Shown here one piece after another: positions 5,720-10,185 of a DNA stretch of 10,185 bases (its first letter is position 1; each line of letters begins with the position of its first letter). Under the pieces are notes generated by a model. That model ran no database searches, was not told the DNA's origin, and was given only the letters and a program-made list of their open reading frames with translations. The translations under genes were made by a program, and so were the position numbers. This DNA comes from CAZJAD01 sp964543855 (GTDB lineage: Bacteria > Electryoneota > RPQS01 > DYHQ01), in assembly GCA_964543855.1 (NCBI GenBank), contig CAZJAD010000081.1, positions 1 through 10,185 of the forward strand. Direction: 5' to 3'.

Positions 5720-8700
5720 GTACGTCCACCTTTATGTATGGGATCATGCATTCTTTCAATCCCCAGAACAAACTCTAACCCGTTCGCCTTCAATTTGGTT
5801 CCCTCAAACGGGTCAGCTCCTATCGTAAGTCTTGTCGCCAGCGTCTCCCGTTGGATATAATCGCCGTGACCTTCAATCGCGTCTGCCAGGGCCTTCGAAG
5901 CTCCCGGCACCCAGACAGTCAAATAAATGCGATCTGTTAGTTCCAGATTTGCCGCTTTCCGCTCATTTTGCACAAGGTGCACAAACTCGCGAGCAAGTCC
6001 CTCGGCGACAAGCTCATCCGTCAGGCGCGTATCCAGCGCCACCGTCATGAACCCGTCGCTCTTCAGCGCGACTCCCGGCCGCTCGATGCGCCGCACTTGA
6101 ATGTCATGCGGCGTGATCTCGACCGCTTCTCCATCCGAGACTGTCACACGGATGCTCTCACCCTTCTCGACACGACCGATCGTCTCCTCCGGCAGACCGG
6201 CGATTCCGGCAGCCACTTCGTTCATCTTCTTACCGACCCGGGGGCCTAACGCCCGGAAATTGGCGGTGGCGGAAAGAGTGACCAGGTCTGTGTCATCTGT
6301 ATGAAAAGTAACCTCTTTGACATTCAATTCGTCGCCAAGTATGCGCAAAAACGGGGCCAGCGTTCCCTCGGCGGTCTCCTCGTTCGGCACCACCCACCGA
6401 AGGGCTGCAAGCGGCTGTCGCACCTTGAGGTTACGCTCCTGTCGAAGTGCCCTCGCCAGCGTGCAGGCCTTCATAACCCGTGCCATGCGATGTTCCAGCT
6501 CCGCGTCACGCAGACCGGCGTCGGCAACCGGATAGCTGCACAGGTGCACGCTGTCCGCCGCTTTCTTGTCAAAGCCGCGCACGAGGTTCTGGTACATGCG
6601 CTCTGTCAGGAAGGGGAGGAAGGGCGCTAAAAGATGCACCAAACCGGTCAGCACCGCGTAGAGCGTCTCGTAGGCCGCCTCTTTGTCCTTGTCGTTCTCC
6701 GATTTCCAGAAACGCCGACGGCAGCGGCGAATGTACCAGTTCGTCAGGAGGTCGAGGAAATTCGTCACCGCTCCGGCGGCCGTCGCCACATCGTAATCAT
6801 CCAGCGCGGCGATCACTTCCCCGACGAGCCTCTGGTATTCCGAAATAATCCACCGATCCATCAGGCCCGTCGCTCGCTTGCCGCCGGATTTCTTCGGTTT
6901 CCATCCGTCGATACGCGCGTAGGTCACGAAGAAACTGTACGCGTTCCAAAGCGGCAGGAAAACCGACCGGATATCTTCCGCGATTTCCTCTTCGCTGAAG
7001 CGCTTCGTGTTCCACGGATTCGACGCGTAGAAAGCCCAGCGCACGGGATCCGCGCCGTGCGTCTCGAAGAGATACATCGGGTCGACGACATTGCCCCGCG
7101 ATTTGCTCATCTTCAATCCTTCCGGGTCGAGGACGAGCTCGGTGCAGATGCAATTCTTGTAGGACGACCAGTTGCGTGGATCTTCCCAGATGCGTGCGCG
7201 CTCCATGTCACCCTGCTCGCGCCAGTGCTTGATCTGTGCCGTCGCCACGAGACACGAGCACGCCAGCAGCGTGTAGAACCATCCGCGCGTCTGGTCAATC
7301 GCCTCGCAGATGAAGTCGCACGGATACTGGCTTTCGAGAAGTTTTCCGGCGTCCGCTTCCGACGGAAAGCCGAACTGTCCCCACGGCATCAAACCGGCGT
7401 TGAACCAGCTGTCGAGCACGAAATTCTCGCGCCGCATCGAGTGACCCTTCGGGCATCGCAAAACGATTTCATCAATCGCCGGCTTGTGCGGGTCGAAATC
7501 AGGCGGCAATCCCGGCTGTCCGGATGCGCGAACAAGTTCGTCGAGTTCCTTCAGTGTTCCCGCGCAGACTTCATGATCGCAGCCCGGCTCGGTGCATCTC
7601 CAGATAGGCAGCGGACTGCCCCAATAGCGCTCGCGCGTCACATTCCAGTCAATCGCGCCTTCGAGCCATTTCCCGAAACGCCCGTCGCGAATATGGTCCG
7701 GCCGCCAGCCGATGAGGCTGTTCGCTTTCAGCATCGTTTCCCGCATCGCCGAAGTCCGGATGAACCACGACGGACGCGCGAAATACAACAGCGGCGCTTC
7801 ACACCGGTAGCAGAACGGATAAGTGTGCGTGTAATCTTCGCGACCAAGCAGCAATCCACGCGATTCAAGATCGTCGAGAATGTCTCCTTCGAGCGTCTCG
7901 TCTTTGAAGTAACGCCCGGCGTATTTGCCCGCGTTCCTCGTCACCTGACCGTCCGCATCGACATTCTGCACCATCGGCAGTCCCTTCTCGCGGATGATGC
8001 GGAAGTCGTCTTCGCCGTACGCCGCCAGATGCACAAGCCCCGTGCCTTCTTCCGTCGTCACATAACTGTCGGCAAAAACGCGATGCGCCGTTTCGCCCGG
8101 CTGCTCAAGGAAATCCCACAGCGGTTCGTACGCGAGATTCTCAATGTCCTTTCCGAGTACCGTTTCGACAATTTCAAACTCGCCCAAGAGCGGCCGCAAC
8201 AGTTCAAGGCGCACTTTCGCGACAATGAGTTTCTCGCCAACTTTCGTTCCCGGCCCCGCCTGCGTGACTTGAATCTTCGCATATTCGACATCCGGCCCAA
8301 CCGCAAGCGCGATGTTCGAAAGCAGCGTCCACGCCGTCGTCGTCCACGCGGTGAAGTAGGTATCCTCCGCCCAGCGAACCTTGAATTTTAGAAAGAGCGC
8401 AAGCTCCGTGATTTCTTCGTAGCCCTGCGCCACTTCGAAGCTCGAAAGCGATGTGCCGCACCGCGCGCAATAGGGGAGAATGCGATAATCGCGATACAAA
8501 TACCGTGGCGATTGCCCGCGACGAATTGCCGCTTCGCGTTCCTCGCCTTCGAGTTCCAGCTTCCACGCCTGCTTGAGCGTCCACCAATCCGACTGGATGT
8601 AGTAGGTCTCGTAGGTCGCGTAGGCGTTTTCGAGGTCCAGGAAGCGGCCGATGCGCCAGATCGCATCTTCCCAGGTCTTCTTGTAGCGAAAGACGGTTGA

Positions 8701-9063
8701 GCGGCAATAGTCAATGTATTTCTGCACGCCGTACGATTCGATTTCGCGCTTCGACTTCAGGCCCAGTTCGCGCTCGGCGGTGAGCTCCACCGGCAGCCCG
8801 TGCGTATCCCAGCCCGCCTTGCGCAGCACGCGAAAGCCTTGCATCGTCTTGTAGCGGGGCCACAAATCTTTGAGCGCGCTTTGCATCATATGCCCGATGT
8901 GCGGCGGGCCATTCGTTCCCGGAGGCCCGTCGTAAAAGACATAATCGGGCTGCCCTTCGCGCTCGGCAATCGACCGCTCGAAGATTCTGTGCGTCTTCCA
9001 GAAGTCGAGAGTCTCCTTCTCGAACTTCACCAAATCAAGTTTCTGTCCAACCGGTTCCAGCAT
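5716..9063 (-). CDS. ileS: Isoleucyl-tRNA synthetase, long type-2-like form
   Basis: This enzyme charges tRNA-Ile with isoleucine in the cytoplasm, using ATP. The 1115-residue frame is intact. Class I signatures are HIGH at residues 55-58 (PPHIGHMM) and KMSKS at 651-655 (GLKMSKSRGN). GWDTHGLPVE (84-93) marks IleRS rather than ValRS or LeuRS. The editing (CP1) domain shows TAWTTTAWTLLSN (238-250) and GTGLVHLAAYGEDDF (340-354). Further conserved blocks are YCARCGTSLSSFEVAQGY (198-215), CYRCEAPLLYF (418-428) and DSWFNAG (551-557). The Cys/His sets 490-495 and 537-541 may bind zinc. The anticodon-binding region follows, and the C-terminal part has ALGPRVGKKMNEV, typical of longer eukaryote-like type 2 IleRS. 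Compared with usual enzymes (about 940 residues in type 1, somewhat over 1000 in type 2) it is at the long end. The start codon is ATG; the only Shine-Dalgarno candidate, GGAGAG, is rather distant. First gene of an operon with the zinc-finger gene and lspA. Confidence 0.96.
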   Translation of the reverse strand: MLEPVGQKLDLVKFEKETLDFWKTHRIFERSIAEREGQPDYVFYDGPPGTNGPPHIGHMMQSALKDLWPRYKTMQGFRVLRKAGWDTHGLPVELTAERELGLKSKREIESYGVQKYIDYCRSTVFRYKKTWEDAIWRIGRFLDLENAYATYETYYIQSDWWTLKQAWKLELEGEEREAAIRRGQSPRYLYRDYRILPYCARCGTSLSSFEVAQGYEEITELALFLKFKVRWAEDTYFTAWTTTAWTLLSNIALAVGPDVEYAKIQVTQAGPGTKVGEKLIVAKVRLELLRPLLGEFEIVETVLGKDIENLAYEPLWDFLEQPGETAHRVFADSYVTTEEGTGLVHLAAYGEDDFRIIREKGLPMVQNVDADGQVTRNAGKYAGRYFKDETLEGDILDDLESRGLLLGREDYTHTYPFCYRCEAPLLYFARPSWFIRTSAMRETMLKANSLIGWRPDHIRDGRFGKWLEGAIDWNVTRERYWGSPLPIWRCTEPGCDHEVCAGTLKELDELVRASGQPGLPPDFDPHKPAIDEIVLRCPKGHSMRRENFVLDSWFNAGLMPWGQFGFPSEADAGKLLESQYPCDFICEAIDQTRGWFYTLLACSCLVATAQIKHWREQGDMERARIWEDPRNWSSYKNCICTELVLDPEGLKMSKSRGNVVDPMYLFETHGADPVRWAFYASNPWNTKRFSEEEIAEDIRSVFLPLWNAYSFFVTYARIDGWKPKKSGGKRATGLMDRWIISEYQRLVGEVIAALDDYDVATAAGAVTNFLDLLTNWYIRRCRRRFWKSENDKDKEAAYETLYAVLTGLVHLLAPFLPFLTERMYQNLVRGFDKKAADSVHLCSYPVADAGLRDAELEHRMARVMKACTLARALRQERNLKVRQPLAALRWVVPNEETAEGTLAPFLRILGDELNVKEVTFHTDDTDLVTLSATANFRALGPRVGKKMNEVAAGIAGLPEETIGRVEKGESIRVTVSDGEAVEITPHDIQVRRIERPGVALKSDGFMTVALDTRLTDELVAEGLAREFVHLVQNERKAANLELTDRIYLTVWVPGASKALADAIEGHGDYIQRETLATRLTIGADPFEGTKLKANGLEFVLGIERMHDPIHKGGRT

Positions 9064-9084
9064 AGTGTTCTACTTTTTCTCTCC

Positions 9085-9113
9085 GCCGCGGTGAGTCTCC
9101 TGATTCACCCGGC
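9085..9113. repeat. Bulged hairpin in ileS leader
   Basis: GCCG (9085-9088) pairs with CGGC (9110-9113) and GGTGA (9090-9094) with TCACC (9105-9109). One C (9089) is bulged and the loop has ten bases. Its single-base-bulged stem echoes the RAYT palindrome shape (CCGCGG-GTGAG, TCACCC), so it may be a decayed copy. It is next to the possible ribosome binding site of ileS and could affect translation. Confidence 0.4.
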
Positions 9114-9131
9114 ACTCATTTTTTCCGCGGT

Positions 9132-9151
9132 GTCGGCTGCTTGCAGCCGAC
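9132..9151. repeat. Perfect 9-bp palindrome upstream of ileS
   Basis: GTCGGCTGCTTGCAGCCGAC is an exact inverted repeat with a two-base centre. It lies between the ileS leader and the first array unit. No T-run follows on either strand, so it is not a standard terminator. It may be a third palindromic repeat family or an operator. The sequence alone does not decide. Confidence 0.6.
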
Positions 9152-9193
9152 CCTGTCAATTCGCCGCGAGTAACAGCCCTCACGTCAATATCT

Positions 9194-9232
9194 CGCCGCG
9201 AGTGGGTGCCCTCACCCCTCGCGTTAATATCC
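9194..9232 (+). repeat. Full-length palindrome copy inside the array
   Basis: This 39-bp B unit keeps both hairpin arms: CGCGAG, T, GGGTG, loop CCCT, CACCC, CTCGCG, ending in TTAATAT. Its first 30 bases equal the palindrome that flanks the RAYT. It is the second of the units and the only complete one in the visible array apart from the terminal copy at 9589. Confidence 0.85.
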
Positions 9233-9360
9233 CGCCGCGAGTGCGTATCCTCACCTTGAGATTCCGCCGCGAGTAACAGCCCGCACCTTAGTATCTCGCC
9301 GCGAGCGCGTATCCTCACCTTGAGATTCCGCCGCGAGTGGGTGCCCTCACCTTAATATCT
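9233..9360 (+). repeat. Higher-order repeat, 128 bp, first copy (C-A-C-B)
   Basis: Four 32-bp units in the order C, A, C, B. The block recurs at 9361-9474 up to the gap. Unit 3 of each block is identical, and unit 4 is identical as far as it can be read. This points to duplication of a four-unit block rather than unit-by-unit slippage. Confidence 0.8.
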
Positions 9361-9474
9361 CGCCGCGAGCGCGTATCCTCACCTTAGTATCCCGCCGCGA
9401 GTAACAGCCCTCACCCTAATATCTCGCCGCGAGCGCGTATCCTCACCTTGAGATTCCGCCGCGAGTGGGTGCCC
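9361..9474 (+). repeat. Higher-order repeat, second copy, cut by the gap
   Basis: Units C, A, C and the first 18 bases of B, matching 9233-9346 with a few substitutions in the first two units. The 14 bases after the gap (9575-9588) would complete the B unit exactly. Confidence 0.75.
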
Positions 9475-9574
9475 NNNNNNNNNNNNNNNNNNNNNNNNNN
9501 NNNNNNNNNNNNNNNNNNNNNNNNNNNNNNNNNNNNNNNNNNNNNNNNNNNNNNNNNNNNNNNNNNNNNNNNNN
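9475..9574. other. Assembly gap of 100 N
   Basis: Exactly 100 Ns, the usual placeholder for a scaffold join of unknown length. It lies inside the tandem array. The left edge (GTGCCC) and the right edge (TCACCT) are the two halves of a B unit, so the missing length is probably a multiple of 32 bp, possibly of 128 bp, or zero. A frame called through the Ns is not a gene. Confidence 0.95.
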
Positions 9575-9588
9575 TCACCTTAATATCT

Positions 9589-9618
9589 CGCCGCGAGTGG
9601 GTGCCCTCACCCCTCGCG
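9589..9618 (+). repeat. RAYT-flanking palindrome, 3' side of the transposase gene
   Basis: Hairpin: CGCGAG (9592-9597), bulged T9598, GGGTG (9599-9603), loop CCCT, CACCC (9608-9612), CTCGCG (9613-9618). This gives eleven pairs with one bulge, the typical look of a REP element. It lies three bases beyond the TGA stop of the RAYT. It is an exact 30-bp inverted match to 10145-10174. Confidence 0.9.
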
Positions 9619-9621
9619 TAA

Positions 9622-10107
9622 TCAGAAATCCATCGTGACTTGTACAATTCCCAGACCCCGCCCTGCGTAATCCCTGGCACTTGACCACGGATAATCCTCA
9701 GCATATTCCACAAGCGCCCTTCGGACAGGATTGTGGTGTACGTACTGCAATTTCGTTTTCAGCGCCTGAGTTCCCGGCACCGGAACATCATCATAGTGTT
9801 GAGTCCAGAGTGTCCCAACATCTGTTCTTGCCGGAAAAACTCTGCGAGCGGTTAATCGCTTGAAATTCTCCATTAGTGATGACACCGGACTGCCTTCGTT
9901 CGATTGGTGCAAAACCGCGTGCAAATGATCCGGCATGAGGACATATCCATAGCACACCAGTTCAAACTTCGCTCGGTAGTATTCAAAGACTTCTAATACT
10001 TCTTTACAGGTCTTTTCATCAGCAAATCGTGAACGGTGACCTCGCGTAATCGTCGTGACGAAATGAATACTGCCGGGCGAATTCAGTCTACTGTGGCGAA
10101 AACGCAT
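9622..10107 (-). CDS. REP-associated tyrosine transposase (RAYT, Y1 / IS200-like family)
   Basis: A 161-residue single-domain HUH/Y1 enzyme that nicks and joins single-stranded DNA at palindromic REP sequences. Visible motifs are the N-terminal strand IHFVTTITRGHRSRF (14-28), the metal-binding HUH motif in YVLMPDHLHAVL (His61 and His63), NFKRLTARRVF (81-91), and the catalytic-tyrosine helix LQYVHHNPVRRALV (Tyr122). The RAYT-typical YAEDYPWSSARDY (135-147) follows. The length and all key residues are normal, with no frameshift, so the enzyme looks functional. The ATG at 10107 is the only start upstream of the conserved core: an in-frame TAG lies five codons earlier. A GAGGAG lies somewhat far from it, so translation may be weak, which would suit a transposase. 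Its TGA is three bases from one flanking palindrome, and its start is 37 bases from the other. Confidence 0.93.
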   Translation of the reverse strand: MRFRHSRLNSPGSIHFVTTITRGHRSRFADEKTCKEVLEVFEYYRAKFELVCYGYVLMPDHLHAVLHQSNEGSPVSSLMENFKRLTARRVFPARTDVGTLWTQHYDDVPVPGTQALKTKLQYVHHNPVRRALVEYAEDYPWSSARDYAGRGLGIVQVTMDF

Positions 10108-10144
10108 AACCGTACTATGCTACCCACTCCTCTGAGCTTCGTCT

Positions 10145-10174
10145 CGCGAGGGGTGAGGGCACCCACTCGCGGCG
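10145..10174 (-). repeat. RAYT-flanking palindrome, 5' side of the transposase gene
   Basis: CGCGAG (10145-10150), GGGTG, loop AGGG, CACCC (10160-10164), bulged A10165, CTCGCG (10166-10171), GCG. This is the exact reverse complement of 9589-9618 over 30 bp. Outside those 30 bp the two flanks no longer match, which marks the unit edges. It lies between the window edge and the RAYT start, so it may overlap the RAYT promoter region. Confidence 0.9.
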
Positions 10175-10185
10175 ACTTAGAATCT

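Larger units (their letters stand above)
9064..9161 (-). other. ileS leader region with two hairpins
   Basis: This 98-bp stretch lies between the repeat array and the ileS ATG. It holds a bulged hairpin nearest the gene (9085-9113) and a perfect hairpin (9132-9151). I see no T-box features (no antiterminator-like segment, no T-tract terminator) and no convincing -35/-10 pair. If ileS has its own promoter, it must lie here or inside the array. Confidence 0.5.
9162..9622 (+). repeat. Tandem array of 32-bp REP-derived units (interrupted by a gap)
   Basis: Units start at 9162, 9194, 9233, 9265, 9297, 9329, 9361, 9393, 9425 and 9457; after the gap the last starts at 9589. All are 32 bp except the one at 9194 (39 bp) and the last, which runs into the RAYT stop. 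Each has a constant CGCCGCGAG, a 7-base variable core (A: TAACAGC; B: TGGGTGC; C: CGCGTAT or TGCGTAT), a near-constant CCTCACC (CCGCACC in the unit at 9265), and a semi-variable AT-rich end. The 39-bp unit equals a B unit plus CCTCGCG, the 3' arm of the RAYT palindrome, so the 32-bp units look like arm-deleted palindromes. The order is A, B-long, then C-A-C-B twice. There is no open frame of note in it. Confidence 0.9.
9589..10174 (-). mobile_element. RAYT locus with inverted flanking REPs (REPtron-like unit)
   Basis: A 586-bp unit consisting of one transposase gene between two perfect 30-bp inverted palindromes. In known REP/RAYT systems, two REPs in inverted orientation (a REPIN or BIME) are the substrate of the RAYT, which is usually single-copy and spreads the palindromes rather than itself. 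The arrangement here matches. No target-site duplication is expected or seen. Part of the upstream side lies near the window edge, so further copies may follow. Confidence 0.85.

Noticed and set aside
6634..8391. 585-residue plus-strand open frame
   Set aside because: It is fully antisense to ileS, rich in Arg, and without any recognisable motif: a shadow of a GC-rich conserved gene.
9154..9159. TTGACA on the minus strand as a -35 box for ileS
   Set aside because: At 16-18 bases downstream there is only the GC-rich palindrome, with nothing like a -10 box. A single hexamer match is weak evidence.
9064..9161. T-box riboswitch in the ileS leader
   Set aside because: The leader is under 100 bases, shows no T-box consensus-like segment that I can see, and has no terminator with a T-tract.
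9162..9622. CRISPR array
   Set aside because: The constant part is short (9 and about 7 bases), the variable core is only 7 bases and occurs in three recurring types, and there is no cas gene. It is a tandem REP-derived repeat.
9411..9713. 100-residue minus-strand frame running through the Ns
   Set aside because: It exists only because the 100-N gap keeps the frame open. The rest is translated repeat units and antisense overlap with the RAYT end.

Overview
The window comes from an uncultured bacterium of moderate GC content, most likely in or near the Fibrobacterota-Chlorobiota-Bacteroidota (FCB) superphylum. The reasons are two secreted proteins ending in type IX secretion (Por/T9SS-type) sorting domains, and an ileS - TraR/DksA zinc-finger - lspA gene order that I recall from Bacteroidota and relatives. 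The phylum cannot be fixed from this sequence alone. All six complete genes and the one partial gene lie on the minus strand, so transcription runs from high to low coordinates.

Layout in transcription order. (1) 10174-9589: an intact REP-associated tyrosine transposase (RAYT, 10107-9622) bracketed by 30-bp perfect inverted repeats. Each repeat folds into an 11-bp hairpin with one bulged T. (2) 9622-9162: a tandem array of 32-bp units that look like the same palindrome with its 3' arm deleted. The units occur in three sequence types and form a 128-bp higher-order repeat. A 100-N assembly gap interrupts the array, exactly in register with the unit. (3) 9161-4785: a compact housekeeping operon, ileS (class I isoleucyl-tRNA synthetase, long type-2-like form), a TraR/DksA-type C4 zinc-finger regulator, and lspA (signal peptidase II). 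The junctions are an ATGA overlap and a probable TAGTG overlap. (4) 4771-4738: one diverged, dispersed copy of the RAYT palindrome just after lspA. (5) 4681-1017: two secreted proteins with C-terminal sorting domains, one with seven roughly 52-residue propeller-like repeats and one with about 13 LVIVD-type repeats. Their stop and start nearly touch, and they look co-transcribed. (6) 1016-804: an intercistronic patch holding three copies of a second palindromic repeat and two further hairpins. (7) 803-1: the first 267 codons of another secreted protein, cut by the window edge.

The housekeeping and secreted genes are ordinary for such a genome. The notable part is the RAYT with its repeats: a probable transposase gene, its likely substrate palindromes in inverted flanking positions, a trans-dispersed copy 4.8 kb away, and an expanded array of half-palindromes in the ileS upstream region. 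No tRNA, rRNA, CRISPR array, origin or convincing rho-independent terminator was seen.
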